A stretch of DNA of 64,000 bases from Paracoccus indicus (GCF_003056335.1 NZ_PYWA01000004.1:1-64000); one strand, 5' to 3'; shown: positions 1 through 18,828, counted from the stretch's first letter. Notes: generated by a model not told the origin, from the sequence alone. Translations and numbers: made by a program.

Positions 1-126
1 GTAGGCGCGGAAGTCGCCGAAGTACTTCGTGATCGCAGCCGTCAGCGTCGTCTTGCCGTGGTCAACGTGACCGATGGTCCCGATGTTGACGTGCGGTTTG
101 TTCCGTTCAAACTTTGCCTTTGCCAT
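1..126 (-). CDS. tuf: Elongation factor Tu, N-terminal fragment (cut by window edge)
   Basis: First 42 residues of EF-Tu, the GTPase that delivers aminoacyl-tRNA to the ribosome. The start reads [16 protein letters not shown], and the G1/P-loop GHVDHGKT lies at residues 19-26. The rest of the gene lies left of the window. It follows fusA after 59 nt on the same strand, the classic str-operon order (rpsL, rpsG, fusA, tuf), so it is probably co-transcribed from the promoter near 3400. Rhodobacteraceae often carry two tuf copies; this window cannot show whether that holds here. Confidence 0.97.
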   Translation of the reverse strand, partial: MAKAKFERNKPHVNIGTIGHVDHGKTTLTAAITKYFGDFRAY

Positions 127-185
127 GGAATGGCTCCTTGTTCTTCAATTCGGGTCAGGAGCGGGGCCGAAGCCCCGCTGCAAAA

Positions 186-2309
<2,124 letters not shown>

Positions 2310-2327
2310 GGTCGGGATCCTTTCGCC

Positions 2328-2810
<483 letters not shown>

Positions 2811-3182
2811 TTATTTCGGACGCTTGGCGCCGTATTTCGAACGACGCTGACGACGGTCTTTGACGCCTTGGGTATCCAGAACACCGCGCAGGATGTGGTA
2901 ACGGACACCCGGAAGGTCTTTGACGCGGCCGCCGCGGATCAGCACGACACTGTGTTCCTGCAGGTTGTGCTTTTCGCCCGGAATGTAGGAGATGACCTCG
3001 AAGCCATTCGTCAGGCGGACCTTGGCCACCTTACGCATAGCGGAGTTCGGTTTCTTCGGCGTCGTGGTGTAGACGCGCGTGCAGACGCCGCGCTTCTGCG
3101 GGCAGCCCTGAAGGTGCTGCGACTTGCTGCGCTGCACTTTCGGCTGCCGCGGTTTGCGGATCAGCTGTTGGATCGTAGGCAT
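2811..3182 (-). CDS. rpsL: 30S ribosomal protein S12
   Basis: 123-residue S12 of the decoding centre, first gene of the str operon. The two lysines where streptomycin-resistance changes usually arise are unchanged: K43 in TPKKPNSA and K88 in GGRVKDLPG (E. coli K42 and K87). The residue after K88 is the Asp that carries beta-methylthiolation in many bacteria. A 200-nt leader separates the start from a consensus-like promoter at 3390-3418. Confidence 0.98.
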   Translation of the reverse strand: MPTIQQLIRKPRQPKVQRSKSQHLQGCPQKRGVCTRVYTTTPKKPNSAMRKVAKVRLTNGFEVISYIPGEKHNLQEHSVVLIRGGRVKDLPGVRYHILRGVLDTQGVKDRRQRRSKYGAKRPK

Positions 3183-3389
3183 TCGGTTCCCCGTCTTGCT
3201 CTGTCAATACTCGCAACCAGACCGGTTGCGCCTCTTCTCGACGGCATCTTGCGCGAATCGCAAAATACCAAGCCCGCCGCGCCGGAAACCGGGTGACGGG
3301 CATGATTTCAGAGGATCGGGGCGTATTTCGGCCCGGATCGTGACCTCATATGTTCATGTGCCCAAGACGGTTTCCCGCCGGGTAGCGGG

Positions 3390-3418
3390 GCTATAGGCGG
3401 ATTCCGGCGGACTGTCAA
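3390..3418 (-). promoter_or_regulatory. Sigma-70-type promoter of the str operon
   Basis: On the minus strand TTGACA (3413-3418), a 17-nt spacer and TATAGC (3390-3395) form a near-consensus housekeeping promoter pointing at rpsL. It shows that rpsL-rpsG-fusA-tuf can be transcribed separately from the rpoBC operon to its right. The resulting leader of about 200 nt may carry further control, but I see no recognised riboregulator in it. Confidence 0.72.
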
Positions 3419-3446
3419 CATCGCCCCCCGGCGCGTCACCCAAGCG

Positions 3447-4262
3447 TCACCCGGTCAGCGCCGCCAGATCCTCCAGCACGCGTCGTCCGAAACCGAAGCG
3501 GCGCGGGATCAGGCGGGCCAGCGGCTCGTCCTCGGGTTGCCATGGCGTGCCCGGTCCCATGGCACCGGAATCGCTGTCCTGGTGGATCGAGCGGATGAAC
3601 ATCACAGGCGCATTGACCGAGACCCCCGGCATCCATTTCGCCAGCGCGACGTGATTGAAGCTGAGCGCCGTCAGCCCCGCATCGGGCCGCAGGAAGATCG
3701 TCAGCGCGACCCCCATGTTGTGGCAGAGCCAGGGCTTGATCGACAGCTTGCCCCCCGCCGCCGTGACCATCAGGCCGCGCCCGTAATCCAGCGACAGCCG
3801 CTCCTCGGTCAGCCACAGGTCCCTGACGCGCAGGAAATCGGCGCGGCTGCGTTCGATGTAGTCCAACGCCACGGCATCATCGTCGTCATGTCGGAAATGC
3901 CCCACGACATCGGCAGAGGCATCGACATGCGGGGCGACCGCTTTCAGGCAGGCCTCCCGGTGCTTCTCCATCGGCGGCACCAGAGACAGCCGCAGCTGTG
4001 CGACCCGGTCGCACAGCGCGGTCAGCCGCGACAGATAAGGTTCGGGCAGATCGGGGCCGGTCATCACGACCAGCGTGAAATCGGGATCGGTCTGTGCCAG
4101 CCAGCCGGGTATGGCGACGCGTTCGAACCACAGCCAGCGCCGCTCCAGCCGGTCGGGATCGTAAAGATAGGCCCGCCGCGCCGCATAGTCGTCATGTTCG
4201 ACCTGAAAGCCACGCAATCCGACATAGGAGAACCTGCATAATCCCAGCATCTGGATCTTCAT
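3447..4262 (-). CDS. Putative rhamnosyltransferase-type glycosyltransferase
   Basis: 271-residue protein resembling the Rhamno_transf family (PF11316). The N-terminus MKIQMLGLCRFSYVGLRGFQ, the RWLWFERVAIPGWLAQTDPDF segment and the acidic HDDDDA cluster near residue 120, a probable metal/nucleotide-sugar site, are typical. The start was chosen because AGGAGG lies just upstream; an upstream extension would run into the rpoC terminator. It has no signal peptide, so it is probably a cytoplasmic GT-A-like enzyme; donor and acceptor are unknown. It sits alone between the rpoC terminator and the rpsL promoter, an unexpected spot for a sugar gene. Confidence 0.8.
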   Translation of the reverse strand: MKIQMLGLCRFSYVGLRGFQVEHDDYAARRAYLYDPDRLERRWLWFERVAIPGWLAQTDPDFTLVVMTGPDLPEPYLSRLTALCDRVAQLRLSLVPPMEKHREACLKAVAPHVDASADVVGHFRHDDDDAVALDYIERSRADFLRVRDLWLTEERLSLDYGRGLMVTAAGGKLSIKPWLCHNMGVALTIFLRPDAGLTALSFNHVALAKWMPGVSVNAPVMFIRSIHQDSDSGAMGPGTPWQPEDEPLARLIPRRFGFGRRVLEDLAALTG

Positions 4263-4330
4263 GCCCGCCTCCTCGCTTCGCCCTTCCAGCGATAGCGCGG
4301 TGGCGCGATTGCCGCAAGTTCGCCCCCTCA

Positions 4331-4360
4331 AACGACAAAGGCCCGGCGTGATGCCGGGCC
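4331..4360 (-). terminator. Rho-independent terminator after rpoC
   Basis: An 8-bp GC stem (4340-4347 with 4353-4360, 5-nt loop) is followed on the minus strand by a T-rich run (TTTGTCGTTT). It begins 24 nt beyond the rpoC stop codon and closes the rplKAJL-rpoBC transcription unit. Confidence 0.75.
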
Positions 4361-4383
4361 CTTGCCTTGTCATGTGACCGGGA

Positions 4384-8622
<4,239 letters not shown>

Positions 8623-8668
8623 TTCCTAATGAAGGGCACGGTGGAAGGGTGAGTGGGGGCTTGGGCCC

Positions 8669-12814
<4,146 letters not shown>

Positions 12815-12980
12815 GGGGTCTTGTCACCTTTCGTCTTCGCGCGCGTTCCGGGTCGGGGCCCCCGGAATACGGCCTACGAATGCAGGGGTGAGGTTCCATT
12901 CATGCCGCCCGTCCCACCGTGCGGCTCCCGAACCTCGAACATGCCCTGAAGGAATGTCCGCCGCGCGGACCGCCCTTCAA

Positions 12981-13023
12981 GACAGGTTCGGCAGGGACCG
13001 GGAAAACCCGGACCCTGCCTGTC
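12981..13023 (-). promoter_or_regulatory. Hairpin in the rplL-rpoB gap (possible attenuator/processing site)
   Basis: Three stem segments line up around an AAAA loop: GACAG with CTGTC, GCAGGG with CCCTGC, and CCGGG with CCCGG, with a 5-nt bulge and an A/A mismatch. It starts 22 nt after the rplL stop codon. There is no T-run after it, so it is better read as a partial attenuator or an RNase III-type processing stem than as a full terminator. That reading rests on analogy with the E. coli rplL-rpoB gap. Confidence 0.55.
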
Positions 13024-13044
13024 TCAAACCGATCTTGCGACCGA

Positions 13045-13416
13045 TTACTTGAGTTCGATCTTGGCGCCAGCTGCTTCCAGCTTCGCCTTGATTTCTTCGG
13101 CTTCTGCCTTGGCAGCGCCTTCCTTGACCTTGCCGCCAGCTTCGACCAGGTCCTTGGCTTCTTTCAGGCCCAGACCGGTGATGCCGCGAACTTCCTTGAT
13201 CACGTTGATCTTGCTTGCGCCGGCGTCGACCAGGACGACGTCGAATTCGGTCTTTTCTTCTGCGGCTTCGCCAGCAGCAGCGGGACCAGCCATCATGACG
13301 GCGCCACCGGCAGCCGGCTCGATGCCGTACTCATCCTTCAGGATGGTCTTCAGTTCCTGGGCTTCCAGCAGGGTCAGGCCCACGATTTCTTCGGCGAGTT
13401 TCTTCAGATCAGCCAT
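13045..13416 (-). CDS. rplL: 50S ribosomal protein L7/L12
   Basis: 123-residue stalk protein that recruits translational GTPases. It has an N-terminal dimerisation helix ([20 protein letters not shown]), an Ala/Gly-rich hinge at about residues 37-52, and a C-terminal globular domain with the conserved [24 protein letters not shown] segment. It follows rplJ after 65 nt. Confidence 0.98.
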   Translation of the reverse strand: MADLKKLAEEIVGLTLLEAQELKTILKDEYGIEPAAGGAVMMAGPAAAGEAAEEKTEFDVVLVDAGASKINVIKEVRGITGLGLKEAKDLVEAGGKVKEGAAKAEAEEIKAKLEAAGAKIELK

Positions 13417-13481
13417 TTTTCCGTTCTTTCCAGTTAGTGTTCCAACGTCGGGTTTCGAACCACCAGTCGGGGATCAGTTGC

Positions 13482-13997
13482 TTACGCAGCCTCACGCTCT
13501 TCCAAGGTCGTGAGGATGCTCGCGATGTTCGAAGCAGGCGCGCCAATGGCACCGGCGATGTTCGAGGCGGGCGCACCGATGCAGGACGCGATCTGAGCGA
13601 TGAGCTCCTCACGCGACGGCATCGAGGCGACGGCTTTCACACCGGCCGGATCCAGGGCCGAGTCACCCATCGCACCACCCAGGATCACGAAACGTTCGTT
13701 GTCCTTGGCGTACTTGTCGGCGATCCGGGCGGCAGCCACGGGATCTTCCGAATAGGTGATCACGGTCATGCCCGTCAGGTAGTCGGCGATGCTTGCGCAA
13801 GGCTTACCTTCCAGGGCGATCTTGGCGAGCTTGTTCTTGGCAACGCGAACGGAACCACCGGCTTCGCGCATGCGCGCCCGGAGGTCCTGCATATGTGCAA
13901 CCGTCATCCCCTCGTAGTGGGCAACCACCACGACGCCAGAGCTTTCAAAGATCTGGCCGAGCTCGTCGACCACCTGTTCTTTTTGTGCTCTATCCAC
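13482..13997 (-). CDS. rplJ: 50S ribosomal protein L10
   Basis: 171-residue L10, base of the L7/L12 stalk. I place the start at a GTG (protein begins [20 protein letters not shown]) because TTGGAG lies about 8 nt upstream and this matches the family N-terminus; a longer reading would put translated sequence into the structured leader. L10 with L12 is known to repress its own operon by binding the leader, and a matching leader is visible to the right. Confidence 0.96.
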   Translation of the reverse strand: MDRAQKEQVVDELGQIFESSGVVVVAHYEGMTVAHMQDLRARMREAGGSVRVAKNKLAKIALEGKPCASIADYLTGMTVITYSEDPVAAARIADKYAKDNERFVILGGAMGDSALDPAGVKAVASMPSREELIAQIASCIGAPASNIAGAIGAPASNIASILTTLEEREAA

Positions 13998-14117
13998 GGT
14001 TTCACTCCAAGTTGGGGGTTTCCCCCCGGCTCTCACTTTCCTGCGCCCGGAACCGGGCAACAGGTCGGGTCCGCATCGGGGCAAGATCGCCCGAAGGACT
14101 GGCCTTCGGAAAAATGC

Positions 14118-14180
14118 TTCCCCGTCTCAGGAAGGACATTAAGCAGGCGGTTGCCTGCACCCTCCGTCTCGGACAGGACG
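14118..14180 (-). promoter_or_regulatory. Ribosomal L10 leader (autoregulatory element), probable
   Basis: In the 262-nt rplA-rplJ gap the minus strand carries GAGACGGAGG, then GCAGGCAACCGCCTGC, then TTAATG and CCTTCCTGAGACGG. The arms flank an internal hairpin, the layout of L10-leader RNAs that bind the L10(L12)4 complex to throttle rplJL. The identification is from memory of the family; a covariance-model search would settle it. Confidence 0.55.
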
Positions 14181-14232
14181 GGGCGGCCTCGGCAGCCCCG
14201 CCATTCCCGACCCGAAGGTCAGGAAACTTGTG

Positions 14233-14253
14233 GGATGCGCCTTGGGCGCATCC
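14233..14253 (-). terminator. Stem-loop just after rplA (attenuator-like)
   Basis: A perfect 9-bp stem (14233-14241 with 14245-14253) with a 3-nt loop begins 7 nt after the rplA stop. It is followed by CACAAGTTT rather than a full T-run, so partial termination or protection of the rplKA message from decay is more likely than a complete stop. Confidence 0.45.
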
Positions 14254-14259
14254 GAAAAC

Positions 14260-14958
14260 TCAGCTGGCGGCTGCCGAAGCGACATCCACCGAAACGCCCG
14301 GGCCCATGGTCGAGCTGATCGAGACTTTTTGCATATAAGTCCCTTTCGCGCCAGTGGGCTTCGCCTTGCTGACCGCATCGACGAATGCACGCAGGTTCTG
14401 GGCCAGCTTGTCCTCGTCGAACGAGACCTTGCCGATGCCTGCGTGAACCACGCCAGCCTTTTCAGCCTTGAACTGCACTTCGCCGCCCTTGGCAGCTTCG
14501 ACGGCCGATTTGACGTCCATCGTCACCGTGCCGACCTTGGGGTTCGGCATCAGGTTGCGCGGGCCCAGGATCTTGCCGAGACGGCCGACCAGCGGCATCA
14601 TGTCCGGCGTCGCGATGCAACGGTCGAAGTCGATCTTGCCGGCCTGGATGGCTTCCATCAGGTCCTCGGCGCCGACGATCTCGGCACCGGCGGCCTTGGC
14701 TTCGTCAGCCTTGGGACCACGTGCGAAAACGGCGACGCGGACGTCCTTGCCGGTGCCTGCGGGCAGGGTCACCACACCGCGGACCATCTGGTCAGCGTGA
14801 CGCGGATCGACGCCCAGGTTCAGCGCGATCTCGACGGTCTCGTCGAACTTGGCGGTCGCGGCGGACTTGACCAGCTTGACAGCCTCTTCGACGGTCAGGT
14901 TGGACTTGCCTTCAAAGGCAGCGCGGGCTGCAACTTTCTTTTTCGAAAACTTTGCCAT
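14260..14958 (-). CDS. rplA: 50S ribosomal protein L1
   Basis: 232-residue L1, the mobile stalk protein at the ribosomal E site and, in other bacteria, the translational repressor of rplKA. The [17 protein letters not shown] and [14 protein letters not shown] segments are family signatures. It follows rplK after 3 nt, so the two are tightly coupled. Confidence 0.98.
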   Translation of the reverse strand: MAKFSKKKVAARAAFEGKSNLTVEEAVKLVKSAATAKFDETVEIALNLGVDPRHADQMVRGVVTLPAGTGKDVRVAVFARGPKADEAKAAGAEIVGAEDLMEAIQAGKIDFDRCIATPDMMPLVGRLGKILGPRNLMPNPKVGTVTMDVKSAVEAAKGGEVQFKAEKAGVVHAGIGKVSFDEDKLAQNLRAFVDAVSKAKPTGAKGTYMQKVSISSTMGPGVSVDVASAAAS

Positions 14959-14961
14959 GAC

Positions 14962-15414
14962 TTAGCCTTTCACCTCGATACCGATCGAACGGGCCGAGCC
15001 GACGATGATCTTCATGGCCTGATCGATGTCGTTTGCCGACAGGTCAGCCATCTTGGTTTCGGCGATCTCGCGGACCTGCTTGACCGTGACCGAACCGGCG
15101 TTCATGCGACCGGGCTTTTCCGAACCGCGTGCACGGTTGCGCTTGCCGACGGGCTTCAGACCGGCGGCGCGCTTCAGCAGGAAGGATGCCGGCGGGGTCT
15201 TGGTCACGAAGGTGAACGACTTGTCCGCGTAATAGGTGATCACGACGGGAACGGGCGAGCCCGCTTCCATTTCCTGCGTCTTGGCGTTGAACGCCTTGCA
15301 GAATTCCATGATGTTGATGCCGCGCTGACCCAGTGCGGGGCCGACGGGGGGCGACGGGTTCGCTTGGCCCGCCTTGATCTGCAGCTTCAGCTGCCCGACA
15401 ACTTTCTTGGCCAT
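14962..15414 (-). CDS. rplK: 50S ribosomal protein L11
   Basis: 150-residue L11 of the GTPase-associated centre. The N-terminal domain has the proline-rich [20 protein letters not shown]; the C-terminal RNA-binding domain includes the [19 protein letters not shown] segment. AGGAGAGG lies 6 nt before the ATG. A small 6-bp hairpin (15437-15452) lies in the 76-nt gap after nusG. Confidence 0.98.
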   Translation of the reverse strand: MAKKVVGQLKLQIKAGQANPSPPVGPALGQRGINIMEFCKAFNAKTQEMEAGSPVPVVITYYADKSFTFVTKTPPASFLLKRAAGLKPVGKRNRARGSEKPGRMNAGSVTVKQVREIAETKMADLSANDIDQAMKIIVGSARSIGIEVKG

Positions 15415-15490
15415 GTGGCCTCTCCTTCATCATCACGCCTGCGATGGCAGGCCTTGACTTAGCGGTGCGGCTTGCGCCTCCCGCGGCTGA

Positions 15491-16027
15491 TCACGAGGTC
15501 TTGGAGACCTGCGTGAATTCCAGTTCGACCGGCGTGGGCCGGCCAAAGATCGACACGGTGACCTTCACGCGCGACGAGATCTCGTCCACTTCCTCGACCA
15601 TCCCCGAGAAGCCCTCGAAGGGACCGTCGGTGACGTTGACCTGTTCGCCCACGTCGAAGCGGATCAGGTTGCGCGGCGCGGCGGCCTCGCCGTCGCTGGT
15701 GCGGTTCATCATCGAGTTGACCTCGTCGTCCCGCATCGGCATCGGCTTGCCCTGTGCACCAAGGAAGCCGGTGACGCGGTTGATCGAGTTCACCAGGTGA
15801 TAGGTCCGGTCCATCATGTCCATGTGGACAAGGACATAGCCCGGCATGAAGCGACGCTCGGACGTGACCTTCTTGCCACGGCGGATCTCGATCACTTCCT
15901 CAGTCGGGACCAGCACCTCGTCGATCAGATCTTCCAGACCCTTCTCGGCGACGGCCTGACGAATCGCCTCGGCCACCTTCTTCTCGAAGTTCGAGAGGAC
16001 ACTGACCGAATACCAACGCTTTGCCAT
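15491..16027 (-). CDS. nusG: Transcription termination/antitermination factor NusG
   Basis: 178-residue NusG. The NGN domain begins MAKRWYSVSVLSNFEKKVAEAI and contains the RRFMPGYVLVHMDM strand; a C-terminal KOW domain has VNVTDGPFEGFSGMVEEVD. It binds RNA polymerase and links it to Rho and to ribosomal S10. It lies 170 nt downstream of secE in the usual secE-nusG pair. Confidence 0.97.
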   Translation of the reverse strand: MAKRWYSVSVLSNFEKKVAEAIRQAVAEKGLEDLIDEVLVPTEEVIEIRRGKKVTSERRFMPGYVLVHMDMMDRTYHLVNSINRVTGFLGAQGKPMPMRDDEVNSMMNRTSDGEAAAPRNLIRFDVGEQVNVTDGPFEGFSGMVEEVDEISSRVKVTVSIFGRPTPVELEFTQVSKTS

Positions 16028-16197
16028 GTCTCGATCGACCCCTGCTCATCTCGGGGGAATCACACTGAACCGCGCAACCCCTTGAATTCTGAATACATCC
16101 GGAAAATTGAAATCGGCGCGCAGGGTTTTCCCAAGCACGCCGTCTTCCGGACAGTCGTGGGCAGATACCGCCCCTGCCCGCGAATTGCAAGCCCTGA

Positions 16198-16395
16198 TCA
16201 GCCGCTGATCAGTCGCAACCCTTCGGTCAGCCCCGTCCGCACGGCCAGATCGACCAGGAAGAAGAATAGGCTAGTGATCGAGGCGAAGATCATGACCATG
16301 ATCGTCGTCGTGATGACCTCACGGCGGGTCGGCCAAGTGATCTTGGCGGCCTCGGCACGGACCTGGTTGATGAACTGAACGGGATTGGTGGCCAC
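16198..16395 (-). CDS. secE: Preprotein translocase subunit SecE
   Basis: 65-residue, single-span SecE of the SecYEG channel. The amphipathic VQFINQVRAEAAKITWPTRR precedes a membrane helix at about residues 33-52. I chose a GTG start preceded by AAGGAG because a longer reading would pass into tRNA-Trp. The gene is not apparent unless this non-ATG start is accepted. Confidence 0.93.
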   Translation of the reverse strand: MATNPVQFINQVRAEAAKITWPTRREVITTTIMVMIFASITSLFFFLVDLAVRTGLTEGLRLISG

Positions 16396-16499
16396 GACAG
16401 GCTCCTTCGCAAGTGCAGGCGCTGATGTAACGAAGCCGTCCGGCCATGACAACCCTGCATGACGCTTGGGCCGGTTGCGGTTGTTCTGGCGGAAGGACC

Positions 16500-16575
16500 T
16501 GGCAGGGGCAGAGGGACTCGAACCCACGACCCTCGGTTTTGGAGACCGATGCTCTACCAACTGAGCTATACCCCT
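16500..16575 (-). tRNA. trpT: tRNA-Trp (CCA anticodon)
   Basis: 76-nt tRNA including an encoded 3' CCA. The acceptor arm AGGGGTA pairs with TGCCCCT. The anticodon loop CTCCAAA gives anticodon CCA, and the T-arm contains GGTTCGAGTCC. It is upstream of secE with no separate secE promoter visible, so it is probably the first gene of the secE-nusG transcript, a common alphaproteobacterial arrangement. Confidence 0.97.
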
Positions 16576-16586
16576 GAGGTTGGGCC

Positions 16587-16615
16587 TGATTAGAATTTGC
16601 CCGCAGCGCCGTCAA
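16587..16615 (-). promoter_or_regulatory. Sigma-70-type promoter for tRNA-Trp/secE/nusG
   Basis: Minus-strand TTGACG (16610-16615), a 17-nt spacer and TAATCA (16587-16592), ending 11 nt before the tRNA. The same two hexamers with the same spacing stand before tRNA-Tyr at 18692. Confidence 0.72.
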
Positions 16616-16676
16616 GCAGATAAGGGGCAGTTTTCACGTCGATCGCGACGGAACCCTCCTCGCGCCCGGGCGAAGA

Positions 16677-17108
16677 TCACAGGAAACGTGGAAATTCGAT
16701 CTTGGGGCAACGATCCTGCACCACCGTGACCCCTGCTCCGCCGGCCTTGGCCGCAGCCACGTCGTCGCGCACCCCAAGCTGGGTCCAGATGACTTTCAGA
16801 TCGGGCAGATTGGTCAGCGCCTCGTCGACGATTCCCGCGACGGCCGAGGACTGGCGAAAGACGTCGACCATCTGAACACCGGCATCCTTCGGAATATCCG
16901 TCAGGCTGGCATAAACTGTGCGACCTAGGATCGTCCCGCCCGCATGGCCCGGATTGACCGGAATGATCGTCTTGCCCTTGGCCTGCAAGTAACGCGCGAC
17001 ACCCCAGCTTGGCCGCGTCTCGTTCGGGGACAGCCCCACGACCGCGATGACGTCGACATTACGGGCAATCCATTCGATATCGCGATCTTCCAGTTGCTGC
17101 ATGTCCAT
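16677..17108 (-). CDS. CoA-binding domain protein (YccU-like)
   Basis: 143-residue single Rossmann-fold CoA_binding protein. The glycine motif VIAVVGLSPNETRPSWGVARYL lies near residues 17-38 and a second signature IIPVNPGHAGGTILGRTVYASL follows. The C-terminal VWTQLGV-type strand (here VIWTQLGVRDD) and VVQDRCPKIE are typical of YccU-type proteins. The start is set by GGGAGG 7 nt upstream. No enzymatic role is known for most of the family. It reads away from the YHS gene across a 206-nt gap that holds two palindromes. Confidence 0.85.
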   Translation of the reverse strand: MDMQQLEDRDIEWIARNVDVIAVVGLSPNETRPSWGVARYLQAKGKTIIPVNPGHAGGTILGRTVYASLTDIPKDAGVQMVDVFRQSSAVAGIVDEALTNLPDLKVIWTQLGVRDDVAAAKAGGAGVTVVQDRCPKIEFPRFL

Positions 17109-17314
17109 GATTTCCTCCCGTCGCCACACCCTGAAGTTGTGCGTCCCTCTCATAGAAAAGGCGCCCGAACCACCAAGGGTGGCCGAGCGCAAGTCACGGA
17201 ACGAGGGACAGTGATCTGAACATGACCGTTCCGGGGTCATGTTCCGTGATGTAAATGGGCATCACCCGGACTTGGTTCCACCCATATCACCGTTTTGTGA
17301 TAATTATCGAATCG

Positions 17315-17725
17315 TCAGTTGCCGGACTGCCAAGCAACGCGGGCGTGATCCAGCACCGTTTCGGTATTCTGGCGCAGTTTGCGTTCGGCCGCCCCGGACT
17401 GCAGCAGATAAAGATGCCCCTTGATGACGGCGAAGAACCGCGGATCGCCGCGCCGGGGATCGCCCTCGGAGAGTGACACCGGGCAGATGCCGTCGAAATC
17501 AGGCGCAAAGCTGCGCGGATCGGCCTCGAAGCGAGCGCGGTTTTCCTCGGAGGCAAAATGCCACAGCTTGCCCCGCCACATGGTCGCGATGTCGCTGCGA
17601 CCCGGCACGGCACGCCCCGCATTGGCATACCCCACGGGGTCGAAACCGCCCAATGCCCAATCCTGGGCATGGGCAGGCAGGGACGTCAGGACCGTCAAGG
17701 CGATGATGGAGGCGAGCTGGCGCAT
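17315..17725 (-). CDS. Secreted YHS-domain protein
   Basis: 136 residues. A signal peptide at about 1-20 ends ...SLPAHA, followed by a YHS-like segment (GGFDPVGYANAGRAVPGRSD, then W-LWHFASEENRARFEADP). The protein should be periplasmic. YHS domains are often linked to metals, especially copper or heavy metals, but this copy lacks a clear Cys pair, so metal binding is only a possibility. Its start codon is 6 nt from the base of a 12-bp stem-loop, and no good Shine-Dalgarno sequence is visible. Confidence 0.75.
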   Translation of the reverse strand: MRQLASIIALTVLTSLPAHAQDWALGGFDPVGYANAGRAVPGRSDIATMWRGKLWHFASEENRARFEADPRSFAPDFDGICPVSLSEGDPRRGDPRFFAVIKGHLYLLQSGAAERKLRQNTETVLDHARVAWQSGN

Positions 17726-17731
17726 GAAAAT

Positions 17732-17772
17732 CCGGGGGCTGTCTGGAATGAAACCTATGTGACAGCCCCCGG
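17732..17772 (-). terminator. 12-bp stem-loop between rlmB and the YHS gene
   Basis: CCGGGGGCTGTC (17732-17743) pairs perfectly with 17761-17772 around a 17-nt loop and is followed on the minus strand by ATTTTC and the YHS ATG. It looks like the rlmB terminator, but its 3' edge touches the next start codon, so it may also control the YHS gene. Confidence 0.6.
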
Positions 17773-17818
17773 CCCGATTCTCAACGGGCGTGACATAAAC
17801 GTCGCAGGGTTGTGATAT

Positions 17819-18622
17819 TCACGCACCGCCAGCGGCATAAAGCCCGATCGCAGCCGCGTTCGAGACGTTCAGCGACCCGAAATCGGCGGCGAAGGGAATG
17901 CGCGCGACGTGATCGCAGGTCTTCATCGTCAGATCGCGCATCCCCGGCCCCTCGGCGCCCATGACAAGGCAGACGGCGCGGCCCTTCAGGTCGTCCATCA
18001 GCTTGGGCAGCGATTCGGTGCCGGTGCCGTCCAGCCCGACCAGAATGAAACCCATCCCCTTCAGCTGGCTCAGCGCCTCGGCCAGATTCGGCACGCGCAG
18101 ATAGGGCTGACGTTCCAGCGCGCCCGAGGCGGTCTTGGCCAGCGCACCCGTTTCGGGGGCCGAGTGGCGGTGCGGTGCGATCACCGCCCGCGCACCGAAG
18201 ACCTCGGCCGAACGCAGGATGGCGCCGATGTTGTGGGGGTCGGTCACGCGGTCCAGCGCGACCAGCAGGGGGCGGCGTTCGCCCGGAGCCTCGCGCAGCG
18301 CCACCTCGGAGAGGCTGCCCCATTTCAGCGGCTTGACCTCAAGCGCGGCACCCTGATGCACGCTTTCGGGCGACAGCGGCACCGCCTTGTCGAAGACGCG
18401 CGAATCCGTCACCTCGGGCTCCATGCCGTGCAGATCGCCAAGACGGGCCAGCGCATTCTGCGTCACCACAAGGCGCAGCTTGACGCGGTCGGGATTGGCC
18501 AGCGCATCGCGAACGGCATGCAGACCGAACAGCCACACGGTCTCGGCCGCAGCAGCGCGACGGGCGCGTTCCTTGTCGATGACCCAGCTGGGCTTCTTCG
18601 AATTTCCGGTCTTCTCGGCCAT
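17819..18622 (-). CDS. rlmB: 23S rRNA (guanosine-2'-O)-methyltransferase, RlmB/TrmH family
   Basis: 267-residue SPOUT methyltransferase that in E. coli methylates G2251 of 23S rRNA. A basic N-terminus leads into the substrate-binding domain (VWLFGLHAVRDALANPDR). The three SpoU motifs follow: DRVTDPHNIGAILRSAEVFGA, CLVMGAEGPGM and SLNVSNAAAIGLY. The start follows AAGGA. A longer upstream reading is spurious because it crosses tRNA-Tyr on the other strand. Other TrmH-family members cannot be excluded, but the match to RlmB length and motifs is good. Confidence 0.88.
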   Translation of the reverse strand: MAEKTGNSKKPSWVIDKERARRAAAAETVWLFGLHAVRDALANPDRVKLRLVVTQNALARLGDLHGMEPEVTDSRVFDKAVPLSPESVHQGAALEVKPLKWGSLSEVALREAPGERRPLLVALDRVTDPHNIGAILRSAEVFGARAVIAPHRHSAPETGALAKTASGALERQPYLRVPNLAEALSQLKGMGFILVGLDGTGTESLPKLMDDLKGRAVCLVMGAEGPGMRDLTMKTCDHVARIPFAADFGSLNVSNAAAIGLYAAGGA

Positions 18623-18691
18623 TTTCAGTGTCCTTTCATGCCAACCCTCTGTGCGCGGGACAGGGCAATCGCGCAAGCCCCGGAAATCTGC

Positions 18692-18720
18692 TTGACGCCC
18701 CGAAACAGGGCAGCTAATCA
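18692..18720 (+). promoter_or_regulatory. Sigma-70-type promoter for tRNA-Tyr
   Basis: TTGACG (18692-18697), 17-nt spacer, TAATCA (18715-18720), ending 24 nt before the mature tRNA. It is identical in both hexamers and spacing to the tRNA-Trp promoter. Confidence 0.72.
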
Positions 18721-18744
18721 CCCCCCACGCCGAAAGCGATCGGC

Positions 18745-18828
18745 GGGCGACGTGCTGCAAGGTGCGGCAGCGGACTGTAACTCCGCCGGGGAGACCCACG
18801 CCTGGTTCGATTCCAGGGTCGCCCACCA
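18745..18828 (+). tRNA. tyrT: tRNA-Tyr (GTA anticodon)
   Basis: 84 nt including an encoded CCA. The acceptor GGGCGAC pairs with GTCGCCC, the anticodon stem GCGGA/TCCGC carries loop CTGTAAC (anticodon GTA), a long class-II variable arm has GGG/CCC, and the T-arm is CCTGG TTCGATT CCAGG. The roughly 170 nt that follow hold small hairpins but no gene. Confidence 0.96.

Noticed and set aside
16396..16615. N-terminal extension of secE and an overlapping short frame
   Set aside because: They translate tRNA-Trp (segments such as SSVGRASVSKTEGRGFES), a classic false protein from a tRNA gene.
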